Source: JAJPHW01 sp963771505 (GTDB lineage: Bacteria; Acidobacteriota; Terriglobia; Terriglobales; Acidobacteriaceae). From it: a stretch of DNA of 64,000 nucleotides. Location: contig CAVYTO010000001.1 in NCBI GenBank assembly GCA_963771505.1, forward strand, positions 124,001-188,000, given 5' to 3'. Under the pieces are notes generated by a model. It had not been told where the DNA came from, ran no database searches, and saw only the letters and a list, made by a program, of their open reading frames with translations. A program made the position numbers and the translations under genes. This document shows, piece by piece, positions 43,489-51,652 of the stretch (position 1 is the first letter of the stretch; each line of letters starts with the position of its first letter).

Positions 43489-43586
43489 TGGCGGAAGCGA
43501 GTGGGGGTCGAACCCACCGGCGACAGGATAACCTGCCGCCCGCCGGTTTTGAAGACCGGGGCAATCACCGGATCACTCGCGCTTCC
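43489..43586 (-). tRNA. selC: tRNA-Sec (anticodon TCA, selC)
   Basis: On the minus strand the sequence begins GGAAGCGC and ends TCGCTTCC-G-CCA, an extended acceptor stem with seven firm pairs and a weak eighth. The anticodon loop CTTCAAA gives TCA (43550-43552), which reads UGA. The variable arm is long (GCGGCAGG/CCTGTCGC around TTAT), and the T-arm has GTGGGTTCGACCCCCAC. The total is 95 nt plus CCA. These are the diagnostic features of bacterial selenocysteine tRNA. SelA, SelB and SelD must be encoded elsewhere. Confidence 0.93.
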
Positions 43587-43632
43587 ACGCTAACCTGATT
43601 CTAACTGGATTATCCGAACTGACTTGCTTCGC

Positions 43633-44880
43633 CTACGACGCCTCGTGAAGCTGGCTCTCGGCGAGCGCTTCCGGAGTGTGTACGTGTTCGGGGCGAACAC
43701 CGAGTCCGACCAATCGCGCTGGAATTCTGCGCAGCACGGGCGACTTGTTTAAGAGCGTCATTGGCCAGGGCACGGTGAGAGGCTGGTCGCTTTTCAAGAC
43801 GCGCTTAATCACTCGATTCTGAATAAACACCTGGGCCCCTTGCGTGGCGCGCGTAGGAAAGGTGCGCCGCTGTTGGACTCGCTGCAAATCCTGTCCTGTC
43901 GGTGTCCGTTTGAGAAACACCGGGCCCAGCAGGTTCGCGGTGGCCACCGCGTCCTGAATGGCGAGGTTGATGCCAACGCCTCCGATTGGGGACATCGCAT
44001 GCGCGGCGTCGCCAATACACAACACGCCCGGCTTGTGCCATTTCAACAGCCGATCGACGGCCACGGTCAGCAGGCTTACGCCTTTCCAGTCGCGCAATTC
44101 TTCGACACGGTCGCCCAGATACGGAGCGAGGCCCAAAATCGTTTGCCGCAATGCGGGCAATCCCGCCTCCTTGATCGCATCCATCGAACCTTTTGGGATG
44201 ACGAACGCGCATTGCCAATAGTCGTCGCGGTCAATCATCACCAGAAATTTTCCCTGGACGATGTTGCCGAGCACCTGCTTCGGGTCAGAGTCGCGGCGGC
44301 TGATGCGCATCCATAGAACGTCCATGGGCGCGCCCAGCGTGAGCACTGCGAGCCCGGCGCGGTCTCGCACGGTCGAGTGGCGACCGTCCGCCCCAACGGT
44401 GAGCGCGGCGCGAATTTCGATTTCGCCTTCCGGCGTTTTGGCGCGAACGCCCGACACAGCGCCGTGGGCATCGGTCGTCAGGCCAGTGACCTCAGCCCGC
44501 ATTTTCAAATGAAATGACGGATAGCGCCGCGCCCGGTCGGAAATGAAATTGAGAAAATCCCACTGCGGCATCAGTCCAACAAACTTGCAATGCGTGGGCA
44601 GGTGGGTGAAGTCGCCGAGCTTGATAGTCTCGCCGGCGATGATTGCAGACAATTCGCGGATTTCCTGATGGGGACGCTTGAGAAATTCGGTCAGCAGGCC
44701 GAGTTCATAAAGAATCTCAAGCGTCGAAGGATGGATAGTGTCGCCGCGAAAATCGCGAAGGAAATCGGCATGCTTTTCCATCACAACTACGTCCACACCC
44801 ATGCGCGCAAGAAGCAGCGCCAGCACCATTCCCGCCGGGCCGCCGCCGGCCACGCAACATTGAGTCTGCTGAACGCTCAT
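43633..44880 (-). CDS. FAD-dependent aromatic-type monooxygenase (PF01494)
   Basis: The 415-residue product has the Rossmann FAD motif GGGPAGMVLALLLARMG (residues 12-28). The second FAD motif GDAAHAMSPIGGVGINLAIQDA lies at about 290-311, and DG/ADGRHSTVR in between. These mark p-hydroxybenzoate-hydroxylase-like monooxygenases, which use NAD(P)H and oxygen to hydroxylate aromatic or polyketide-like substrates. The substrate is unknown. It starts 11 bp after the peroxiredoxin gene and is probably in the same transcript. Confidence 0.9.
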   Translation of the reverse strand: MSVQQTQCCVAGGGPAGMVLALLLARMGVDVVVMEKHADFLRDFRGDTIHPSTLEILYELGLLTEFLKRPHQEIRELSAIIAGETIKLGDFTHLPTHCKFVGLMPQWDFLNFISDRARRYPSFHLKMRAEVTGLTTDAHGAVSGVRAKTPEGEIEIRAALTVGADGRHSTVRDRAGLAVLTLGAPMDVLWMRISRRDSDPKQVLGNIVQGKFLVMIDRDDYWQCAFVIPKGSMDAIKEAGLPALRQTILGLAPYLGDRVEELRDWKGVSLLTVAVDRLLKWHKPGVLCIGDAAHAMSPIGGVGINLAIQDAVATANLLGPVFLKRTPTGQDLQRVQQRRTFPTRATQGAQVFIQNRVIKRVLKSDQPLTVPWPMTLLNKSPVLRRIPARLVGLGVRPEHVHTPEALAESQLHEAS

Positions 44881-44891
44881 CTACATGTCGC

Positions 44892-45563
44892 TTACTTTGG
44901 TTGGGCCACCACGCGGAGATAGGGCTTCAATGTCTTCCATCCACCGGGATACAGTTTCTGCGCTTCTTCGTTCGACACCGCTCCGCCGATGATCACGTCG
45001 TCGCCCGGCTTCCAATTCGCAGGGGTGGCAACCTTGTGCTTCGCGGTCAACTGCATGGAATCGAGCACACGCAGAATTTCGTCGAAGTTGCGCCCGGTGC
45101 TCATGGGATAGCTCAACTGAAGCTTTACTTTCTTATCAGGCCCAACCACAAACACGGTGCGCACGGTCGCGTTGTCGGCGGCGGTGCGGCCTTCGGACGT
45201 GCTTCCGCTCTCGGCGGGCAGCATGCCGTAAAGTTTGGCGACTTTCAGTTCAGGATCGCCAATCATCGGGTAGTTGACCTTATGCCCCTGCGTCTCTTCA
45301 ATGTCGGCGGCCCATTTGCCGTGGCTGGTCACGGGATCGACGCTCAGCCCGATAATTTTGCAATTGCGTTTGGTGAATTCCGGTTGCAGTCCGGCCATGT
45401 AGCCCAGCTCGGTGGTGCAAACCGGCGTGAAATCCTTTGGATGAGAGAACAAAATCGCCCAGCCGTCGCCGATCCATTCATGAAAGTGGATGGTGCCTTG
45501 CGTGGTCTCGGCGGTGAAGTCGGGTGCGGTGTCGTTGATGCGGGGAATCGATCCAGTGGTCAT
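44892..45563 (-). CDS. Peroxiredoxin, 1-Cys (Prx6) type
   Basis: The 223-residue product has the peroxidatic motif HPKDFTPVCTTELG with C49. The extended C-terminal domain (DEILRVLDSMQLT, NWKPGDDVIIGG) is characteristic of the Prx6/AhpC-like 1-Cys group. It reduces hydrogen peroxide and organic hydroperoxides in the cytoplasm. GAAGGGA precedes the ATG. It lies just upstream of a flavin monooxygenase, an enzyme type that leaks peroxide. Confidence 0.94.
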   Translation of the reverse strand: MTTGSIPRINDTAPDFTAETTQGTIHFHEWIGDGWAILFSHPKDFTPVCTTELGYMAGLQPEFTKRNCKIIGLSVDPVTSHGKWAADIEETQGHKVNYPMIGDPELKVAKLYGMLPAESGSTSEGRTAADNATVRTVFVVGPDKKVKLQLSYPMSTGRNFDEILRVLDSMQLTAKHKVATPANWKPGDDVIIGGAVSNEEAQKLYPGGWKTLKPYLRVVAQPK

Positions 45564-45645
45564 TTCAGTCCCTTCAATGTTGATTCTTAAAGATAGCTTG
45601 TAGCATACACACGGCGCAACGGCGGACAGCGTAAAATGGCCGCCT

Positions 45646-46527
45646 ATGACTGCTTCCCGCCGTTACGCCTTCACTCAGGTAGACGTATTCACATCGGTCC
45701 CGTTTACGGGCAACTCGCTGGCGGTTTTTGGCGATGGTCGCGGCTTGACTGACGACGAGATGCAGGCCATCGCGCGCGAAATGAACTTGTCGGAAACGAC
45801 TTTTGTTTTGCCGGACGACTCTTCTCGCGGCGCAATCCGCGTGAGAATCTTCACCGTGCAAGAAGAGTTGCCCTTTGCCGGACATCCGACGCTGGGCACG
45901 GCGTTCGTCCTGCGCGGACAGTCAGCCGCCGCGCAAATCACGCTCACGCTTAACGTCGGCGAAGTTCCGGTGACGTTTGAAGATATTGCCGGGCATCCCA
46001 CATTCGGCGAGATGACGCAACGCCCGCCTGAATTCGGCCCGGTCCATGACCGCGAGGCAGTTACCCGCGCCGCCGGATTGCTCGACGGCGACATCGATCC
46101 TTCGCTGCCCATTCAAACTGTATCTACCGGTGTGCCCTTCACCATCGTGCCTCTGCGCGGACTTCAGACGATTCAGCGCCTGCGTGTGGACGTTCAAGGC
46201 TCTGCGGACTATCTGGAGCGCAGCGGAGGAAAGTTTTTTTACTTCGTCACTCGCGAAGTCACCGACCCGACAGCTCGGCTGCACGCTCGCATGATGTTTT
46301 ACAACGGCGAAGATCCGGCCACCGGCTCGGCTGCGGGATGCGCAGCCGCATGGATGGTTGAGCACAAAGTTGCCCATCCTGACGAGCGGGTTTTGATTGA
46401 GCAAGGAATTGAAATGTTGCGCCCCAGCAAGATTTTTGTCCGGGCATCGCAAAAAGATGACCGCGTGGTTAACGTGCGCGTCGGTGGAAATGTTGTTGAA
46501 GTTCTTCGCGGAGAACTTTTTTTCTAA
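45646..46527 (+). CDS. PhzF-family isomerase/epimerase-like protein
   Basis: This 293-residue protein begins YAFTQVDVFTSVPFTGNSLAVF. It has the active-site region with MNLSETTFVLP, the FAGHPTLGTAF motif and the C-terminal NGEDPATGSAAGC loop shared by PhzF relatives. PhzF itself isomerises a dihydroxyanthranilate in phenazine synthesis. Most family members have other unknown substrates, and no phenazine genes are present here. It is a stand-alone gene, divergent from peroxiredoxin with an 82-bp gap. Confidence 0.9.
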   Translation: MTASRRYAFTQVDVFTSVPFTGNSLAVFGDGRGLTDDEMQAIAREMNLSETTFVLPDDSSRGAIRVRIFTVQEELPFAGHPTLGTAFVLRGQSAAAQITLTLNVGEVPVTFEDIAGHPTFGEMTQRPPEFGPVHDREAVTRAAGLLDGDIDPSLPIQTVSTGVPFTIVPLRGLQTIQRLRVDVQGSADYLERSGGKFFYFVTREVTDPTARLHARMMFYNGEDPATGSAAGCAAAWMVEHKVAHPDERVLIEQGIEMLRPSKIFVRASQKDDRVVNVRVGGNVVEVLRGELFF

Positions 46528-46691
46528 CTCAGCACGTGCAATTTGCCACTAAATACAGGTGAAGCACAGCATCGAGATTTTTACAATCCTACAAATGGCG
46601 CATTAGCATCCGCGTCACTTTACAGAGACGCCGTTCGCGGTTACGATTTTCTCCGCTCTGGTAATTGATTCGACAAAAACTTTTTAGACAA

Positions 46692-46719
46692 GACGCCGCG
46701 CGCGCCAACTCGCGGCGTC
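46692..46719 (+). promoter_or_regulatory. Stable hairpin upstream of the response regulator gene
   Basis: GACGCCGCG and CGCGGCGTC form a perfect 9-bp GC-rich stem with a 10-nt loop, ending 19 nt before the ATG at 46739. No T-run follows. It could limit translation or stabilise the 5' end. Confidence 0.4.
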
Positions 46720-46738
46720 GGATGCCACTTCGGGGAAA

Positions 46739-47158
46739 ATGAAGCCCAAGCGAACGATTTTGTGCGTTGACACAAACGAACAGTGCCTCTCCATCCGCAA
46801 GGTGATGCTCGAAACTCGGGGTTATCGGGTGATCTCCTGCACAACCCTCCACGACGCGCTCGATTGTTTCAAGCGCGGCGGCGTCGACCTGGTGCTGACT
46901 GACATTCTTTCGCCAGGCCACGACGGCATTCACCTGATTTCCCAGGTGAAGGATATTTCTCCGCAGGTGCCGGTGATTCTCATCAGCGGCAAAGCCCGGA
47001 TCAGCGATCCCGAAACCCGCGCCGATCTTTTTCTTCCCAAGAGCACGTGTGCCCCGGCGGAATTGCTTGAACGCATCCGCACGCTGTTGGTGCGGAAACG
47101 CGGCCCCAAGCGGGCTGACCGCGCCACCCTCCCGGCAAACTTGCCGGCTTCCGCGTAA
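46739..47158 (+). CDS. Stand-alone response regulator (receiver domain only)
   Basis: The 139-residue product is a receiver domain. It has KRTILCVDTNEQ at the N-terminus, the phospho-acceptor aspartate in LVLTDILSPGHDG, ILISGKA and a conserved lysine in LFLPKS. The acidic pocket is reduced to one Asp (CVDTN instead of DD), which may weaken Mg binding. A basic C-terminal tail of about 25 residues follows, with no output domain. No kinase gene is adjacent. Confidence 0.82.
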   Translation: MKPKRTILCVDTNEQCLSIRKVMLETRGYRVISCTTLHDALDCFKRGGVDLVLTDILSPGHDGIHLISQVKDISPQVPVILISGKARISDPETRADLFLPKSTCAPAELLERIRTLLVRKRGPKRADRATLPANLPASA

Positions 47159-47224
47159 GCTCTCCGCATCTCAGGCTACGCAGGGCATCGTGTAAGATCG
47201 ATAGGCACCACTTCCATAGTCACA

Positions 47225-47935
47225 ATGCCCTTTATTCAAGCGGTGGACCTGCGCAAAACCTATCGCGTAGGAAAAATTGATGTGCCAGCCTTGCGCGGCG
47301 TTTCTTTCGATGTAACCAAGGGGGAATTCGTCAGCGTCGTCGGCCCTTCCGGCAGCGGCAAGTCGACGCTTTTCTATCTTCTCGGTGGCCTCACCCGGCC
47401 AGATTCCGGCCACGTAATCGTCGACAGCCAGGATTTCGCCCAACTTTCCGACGCCGAGCGCACTCGTATGCGCAAGCGCAAGATTGGTTTTGTATTCCAG
47501 AAGTTCAACCTGCTGCCGACGTTGAGTGCGCGCAACAACATCCAGGTTGCGATTGAAATTGCAGGAACGAACGGCAACCAAGACCCTTCCTATTTCCAGA
47601 AAATCACTGGATTGCTCGGGATCGAGAAACGTCTCGACCATCGTCCCTCGGAACTATCCGGCGGAGAACAGCAGCGTGTAGCGCTGGCTCGCGCGCTGAT
47701 CAATCGTCCCGCGATCGTTCTGGCCGACGAGCCGACCGGCAATCTCGACACGAAAAATTCAGATATTGTGCTCAACATGCTGCGGCAAACCAGCAAGGAA
47801 CTGGGACAGACCGTGTTGATGATCACGCACAATCCGGAAGCTGCCGGCTATGGCGACCGCATCATCCACATGCGCGACGGATCGATGGTTTCCGCGGAAC
47901 AAGACCCGCAGTGGACGCCGCGAGGAGCGGATTAG
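47225..47935 (+). CDS. ABC transporter ATP-binding protein (LolD/MacB type)
   Basis: This 236-residue ATPase has the Walker A motif GPSGSGKST, signature LSGGEQQRVALARAL and Walker B VLADEPTGNLDTKNS. The sequence IGFVFQKFNLLPTLSARNN is typical of the MacB/LolD/FtsE subgroup that pairs with FtsX-type permeases. No permease gene is adjacent; the lone FtsX-type permease at 33608 is the best partner candidate in the window. It would power mechanotransmission of lipoproteins or other envelope molecules. Its downstream neighbour starts 29 bp later. Confidence 0.9.
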   Translation: MPFIQAVDLRKTYRVGKIDVPALRGVSFDVTKGEFVSVVGPSGSGKSTLFYLLGGLTRPDSGHVIVDSQDFAQLSDAERTRMRKRKIGFVFQKFNLLPTLSARNNIQVAIEIAGTNGNQDPSYFQKITGLLGIEKRLDHRPSELSGGEQQRVALARALINRPAIVLADEPTGNLDTKNSDIVLNMLRQTSKELGQTVLMITHNPEAAGYGDRIIHMRDGSMVSAEQDPQWTPRGAD

Positions 47936-47964
47936 TTTTTCTTGAACAAAGTCAGGAGTGACAC

Positions 47965-48696
47965 ATGAAAGAAGATTTGCGAAAACCGATTCTTGCAGGA
48001 GTCGGCGCGTCCGACTACGAGCGCTACCTGCGCACCGACGAACTGCTCTTGCTACAGAAATCGGCGGAGTCGTTCCTGCACAAAGACGAGATGCTGTTTC
48101 TCGTAGTGCATCAGTCTGAAGAATTATTGATGAAGGGCGCCGCGTGGGAATTAGGGCGCTCCCGCGAGTATCTCGAAGCCGGGGATTTCGGCAACGCCTC
48201 GCGCCTCATGCACCGCTCGAATCCGATGATCGAGCACTGCATCACGCTGTTGCACCTGCTGGAAACGATTTCACCTTTCGACTATCAACTCATCCGCGCC
48301 GGGTTGGGGCATGGCAGCGGACTCGATTCTCCAGGATTTCTCTCTCTGCTGCACATCGGTCCACAACTGGGCAAGGCCTTCAACGTTCAGCTCAACAAAG
48401 CTGGACTCACGGTTCTAGAGCTCTATCGCCGCCACGAAGAATTTTTCGGACTTCACGACGCCGCCGAACGCCTGCTCGATTTCGACGAGCGTATGCACCT
48501 GTTCCGCTTTCATCACCTCAAGCTGGCGCAAAGAATCATCGGAGGAGGAGTGGTGGGAACGATGGGCACCCCGGTTGAAGTGTTGCACCAACGCATGGAG
48601 CACCTCTTCTTCAAAGAACTATGGGACGTAAGAAACCAGATCACCGCCGAAGCCAACCAGCGCATGCAAAAGTCGGGCGGAAGTTCTAAGTACTAG
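47965..48696 (+). CDS. Tryptophan 2,3-dioxygenase-like heme protein
   Basis: The 243-residue product follows the tryptophan 2,3-dioxygenase pattern: DYERYLRTDELLLLQ, FLVVHQSEELLMK, RAGLGHGSGLDSPGF and FRFHHLKLAQRIIGG with VGTMGTP. The histidines in these motifs are candidates for the substrate base and the heme ligand. It is at the short end for the family (about 260-280 in bacteria). The FRxxLGxxSGFQS motif is altered to IRAGLGHGSGLDS, so the substrate may differ from L-tryptophan. No kynureninase gene is nearby. A GTCAGGAG ribosome site precedes the ATG. Confidence 0.8.
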   Translation: MKEDLRKPILAGVGASDYERYLRTDELLLLQKSAESFLHKDEMLFLVVHQSEELLMKGAAWELGRSREYLEAGDFGNASRLMHRSNPMIEHCITLLHLLETISPFDYQLIRAGLGHGSGLDSPGFLSLLHIGPQLGKAFNVQLNKAGLTVLELYRRHEEFFGLHDAAERLLDFDERMHLFRFHHLKLAQRIIGGGVVGTMGTPVEVLHQRMEHLFFKELWDVRNQITAEANQRMQKSGGSSKY

Positions 48697-48717
48697 GGGG
48701 CTGGTCCAGCGATTGTT

Positions 48718-49110
48718 TTGACCATGAATTGTCGCAATCGTTCTCGGCGATGCCCACGCCCAATCCCAATCGAGCCCGTAGGCCGCGTTCACGACGACTT
48801 ACTTGGAGAACATCTGCCGGGTGATTTTGTCGTCCGAAATCAGAACCTTCACGAAGCGCGAATAATCGTCAAGCGTCGTGTAGAGCGTCGCCGCGGCGAT
48901 TGGATACTTGAACTCGCTCAGGTCGTCCGGACGCAGCGCCTTGCCGTCTTCATAGAATCCGGTGGCCGTGCGTGATTTTAAATTCGGATTCCAGACGAAC
49001 CTGCTGTCGCGCATTCCCAGCGGATCGAACACTTCTCGATGCATCCAGTTGTCCAGTGGAAGGCCGGTGATGCTTTCGATCGCCCGCTGAAGCAGGTCCT
49101 GAATTGCCGC
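48718..49110 (-). pseudogene. Serine hydrolase (beta-lactamase/PBP4b-like) fragment
   Basis: The minus-strand frame from about 49110 reads LLQRAIESITGLPLDNWM, then FDPLGMRDSRFVW and LYTTLDDYSRFVKVL. These are central motifs of class C beta-lactamase-like serine hydrolases. It is broken by TAA at about 48799. The same frame resumes with VVVNAAYGLDW, and a frameshift then seems to lead into LGLGVGIAEND. The N-terminal part with the catalytic SxxK is missing where the tRNA-Gly gene begins. This is a decayed remnant of a protein of about 400 residues. Confidence 0.78.
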
Positions 49111-49143
49111 AATCCGGGCCCTTGTTTATAATCGAAAAGCAGG

Positions 49144-49218
49144 GCGGGAGTAGCTCAGTGGTAGAGCGCGACCTTGCCAAGGTCGATGTCGCGAGTTCGA
49201 CCCTCGTCTCCCGCTCCA
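49144..49218 (+). tRNA. tRNA-Gly (anticodon GCC)
   Basis: Acceptor arms GCGGGAG and CTCCCGC pair. The D-arm has TAGCTCAGTGGTAGAGC, the anticodon loop TTGCCAA gives GCC, the T-arm has GAGTTCGACCCTC, and CCA is encoded. Confidence 0.96.
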
Positions 49219-49332
49219 ATTTTCCCCCTTGAGTTCGCCACCGTTTCGGGATGACGCTTTCAGGGTTTTGGGGAGCCGAAGCCAGTGGTGAAAGTGGACT
49301 TTTTCGTCCTCGACCGCTAATTTAGACAACAG

Positions 49333-49407
49333 GGCGCGGTACCCAAGTGGTAAGGGAGAGGTCTGCAAAACCTTTACGCGTGAGTTCGATTCTCACCCGC
49401 GCCTCCA
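49333..49407 (+). tRNA. tRNA-Cys (anticodon GCA)
   Basis: Acceptor arms GGCGCGG and CCGCGCC pair. The anticodon loop CTGCAAA gives GCA, the T-arm has GTGAGTTCGATTCTCAC, and CCA is encoded. It lies 114 bp after tRNA-Gly and may share its transcript. Confidence 0.96.
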
Positions 49408-49430
49408 ACCTTCCCAAATTTGCTCCTGCG

Positions 49431-51050
49431 TTATTTCCCGCCCAGCAAGCCGAAGACGGTGACGTTGTTTGTGGTCCCGACGTAGACTTTGCCGTTCACG
49501 ATCATCGGCGTGCCGAAGTGACTGGCTTGTCCGAATTGATCGCGTCCACCTGATTGGTTCGAGTTGTAGAGCTCGGTTGAGACGGCACTGGCGTTGTATG
49601 CGTGGAGCACGTCATTGGGATCGCTGTGTTCGATTGCCCAGACGATTCCGTTCGATGTCCCATTGGAAGACACGCTTGGAGTGCTGCCCGGATAGGTAAA
49701 CGACGCGGAGCTTTTAGACGCGGGCGAAGTCAACAGCTTGGCCTGCGAGAAAGTGAACTGCAACAAATTATTCGACACCGGCGCAAAGTAAACGCTGCCG
49801 TTGAAATACGCCGGCATAGAGTAGATTCCGCCAACCAGCGCGCCGTCGATCTCTTGATAGATCGCGCTATCGTTTTTAGGATTGAACTTGCCCATGTTCG
49901 CGCGATTCACAATGTAGATATTTGTATCTTTTCCCGCTCCGATGGCCAGATTGTGAGTGTTGCCGCCCCCATCTTGCATGGGCGGCAGCACCAAAGCGCC
50001 GCCGGAACCAAGATCGAGGTCCTGGCCCGATTCCTGAATGGTGTTAAAGGGCTGGAAATAATCGGAAACGGTGAGTTTTTTGTTGACGACCGAGACCTTT
50101 AGAAAGCCGTTGCCGTAATCGCCGTTGACCGGGAATCCCTTGGAATTGAGGGTGGTGTCGAAGGTGCCGTTGGCGTCGAGGAAGTAGAGGCTGGTTCCAT
50201 CGGAGGCGAAGCCAGCGCCGGATTGCCAGACTGAACCTTCGCTGCCGTTCGGGGTCAAATTGACTACGGACTGCTTACCCGTGCGCTGATCGTATCCGAT
50301 GACCCATCCGGTGTATGGTCGCTGGTCGCAGTGCGAAGTCCAGCCGGTGTAGATGACGTGGTTCAACAGTAGCAAGCCCTGGCGTTCGGCGTATTGACCG
50401 GGCGCGAAAATTACATATCCGCCCTGACTGTTGTCGCCGGAACCGGGATATTTTGCCTGGACGCTGACTGGCGATCTCGTCTGTTCCTTGCCGCTGGCGA
50501 TGTCGAGCGCGTGCAAGCGTTGGAAGTAAGTGCCTGAGGAATTCTTGCTCATCCCTACGACGTAGATCGTTCCGTTTTTGCCGGCGGTGCGGTCAATGAC
50601 TGGAGTCGAGGTAATTCCTATTTGTGGGCTGATCTGGCTGCATCCATGGTCATCGGACGGGAGTTCGCCAGGCCCTAGCACCGATACCTGCCAAAGTACT
50701 GTGCCCGCATCAGCGTCAAAAGCATAAACGCTGTCGTTTTCCGTGACGGCGTAAACCACGTTGTGTGTGCCCTTGCCGGAAATAGCCACGTTCGCAAGAT
50801 AAAGGGGCTCGGCGTCGATGATCCCGTCGACCGGCATGGAGAATAGCTTGCCGAAGGCTCCGGAATTGACGTTCGCCTGGGTAAGAATCGTTTCATTATT
50901 GTTCTGGCCAGTGCGCGCGACATCGTTGTGGTACGTCGTGACGTCTGTGGCTGAGGCAGCCGATAGTAAGGCGAAAGTGAGCGCTGGCAGCAGCCATCGG
51001 TCGAGAAGCGAAAGCGAGATTGGCGTTTTGAGGTTGTTTGAGCGGCACAC
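49431..51050 (-). CDS. Secreted PQQ-like beta-propeller protein
   Basis: A GTG at 51050 is preferred because GGAGG lies 5 nt upstream (inside the ATG-started longer frame from 51062). It leads into a signal peptide (LLPALTFALLSAASATDVTT). The mature protein of about 500 residues consists of pyrroloquinoline-quinone-type blades such as VYAVTENDSVYAFDADAGTVLWQ and IYVVGMSKNSSGTYFQRLHALDIASG. This is the PQQ_2/BamB-like fold. The quinone-binding residues of true dehydrogenases are not evident, so it may be a binding or scaffold propeller. The stop codon lies 23 bp from the end of tRNA-Cys. Confidence 0.8.
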   Translation of the reverse strand: MCRSNNLKTPISLSLLDRWLLPALTFALLSAASATDVTTYHNDVARTGQNNNETILTQANVNSGAFGKLFSMPVDGIIDAEPLYLANVAISGKGTHNVVYAVTENDSVYAFDADAGTVLWQVSVLGPGELPSDDHGCSQISPQIGITSTPVIDRTAGKNGTIYVVGMSKNSSGTYFQRLHALDIASGKEQTRSPVSVQAKYPGSGDNSQGGYVIFAPGQYAERQGLLLLNHVIYTGWTSHCDQRPYTGWVIGYDQRTGKQSVVNLTPNGSEGSVWQSGAGFASDGTSLYFLDANGTFDTTLNSKGFPVNGDYGNGFLKVSVVNKKLTVSDYFQPFNTIQESGQDLDLGSGGALVLPPMQDGGGNTHNLAIGAGKDTNIYIVNRANMGKFNPKNDSAIYQEIDGALVGGIYSMPAYFNGSVYFAPVSNNLLQFTFSQAKLLTSPASKSSASFTYPGSTPSVSSNGTSNGIVWAIEHSDPNDVLHAYNASAVSTELYNSNQSGGRDQFGQASHFGTPMIVNGKVYVGTTNNVTVFGLLGGK

Positions 51051-51254
51051 GGGATCCTCCATGGTCTAGTCTGGGAGCTTTGGATGCGAACCGTCCTACA
51101 GTGTTTCTCGATCAACGATATTTAAGGCAGGATCACTACTACGACAAGTGCGCCCTAAAGTGAACAAAATACTCTGCTTATGAGTGTTAGAAATTTGCAC
51201 AACAACTTGCCATAGAACCCGGTGTTTCAATCCTCAAATCTTGCTTCGATTTTT

Positions 51255-51273
51255 GGGGCCGTCTGAAGGCCCC
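51255..51273 (+). promoter_or_regulatory. GC-rich hairpin in the leader of the 51298 gene
   Basis: GGGGCC and GGCCCC form a 6-bp stem with a 7-nt loop, 24 nt before the start codon. No T-run follows on the plus strand, so it is not a convincing terminator. Confidence 0.3.
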
Positions 51274-51297
51274 GGTCAGGTCTTAACGGAGGCCGCT

Positions 51298-51570
51298 ATG
51301 ACAACAATAGATTCGCAGTGGCGAAACATACTTCAAGATTTGCTGAAAGAAACCGACAACGCCAGAATGGTCGCCCGGGCCAACGATTTGGAAGAATCAA
51401 TCATCACGCGCCTTCAGGAGCTTGGCCCCGCCGACTCCTCTGCAACGGAACGCTCCGAGATCAGAGACGCTACTCGTACGTTGCTGAAAATTCGCGCGGA
51501 GAAGCTTGGGTTTCCGGTGGATCCCGCGCTATTGAAGGCCATCACTACAGAGACGTCCGCCAGTCGCTAA
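51298..51570 (+). CDS. Small helical hypothetical protein
   Basis: The ATG at 51298 is well placed behind ACGGAGG. The 90-residue product is rich in Glu, Arg and Leu (LQDLLKETDNARMVARANDLEESIITRLQEL). It is predicted almost fully helical, with no membrane segment and no signal peptide. No family is recognised. It lies 82 bp upstream of the TonB-receptor gene and may be co-transcribed with it. Confidence 0.65.
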   Translation: MTTIDSQWRNILQDLLKETDNARMVARANDLEESIITRLQELGPADSSATERSEIRDATRTLLKIRAEKLGFPVDPALLKAITTETSASR

Positions 51571-51652
51571 CGGATCGACGTATCGGCCTTTTTGATCAAA
51601 CCAATCCAGCGTAAGCATTAAGTTAGTCCGTGATTTGGCCGAAGAACGAGGT

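Noticed and set aside
43348..43593. An 81-codon plus-strand frame
   Set aside because: Its C-terminal third is antisense to tRNA-Sec. The rest has no recognisable pattern and begins too close to the upstream gene to argue for a real product.
43840..44316. A 158-codon plus-strand frame opposite the FAD monooxygenase
   Set aside because: It is a GC-rich shadow of a strongly supported gene. The composition shows third-position bias of the minus strand and no domain.
51060..51652. Cobalamin or iron-responsive element upstream of the TonB receptor
   Set aside because: No B12-box and no Fur-box pattern could be recognised; only a short GC hairpin is present.
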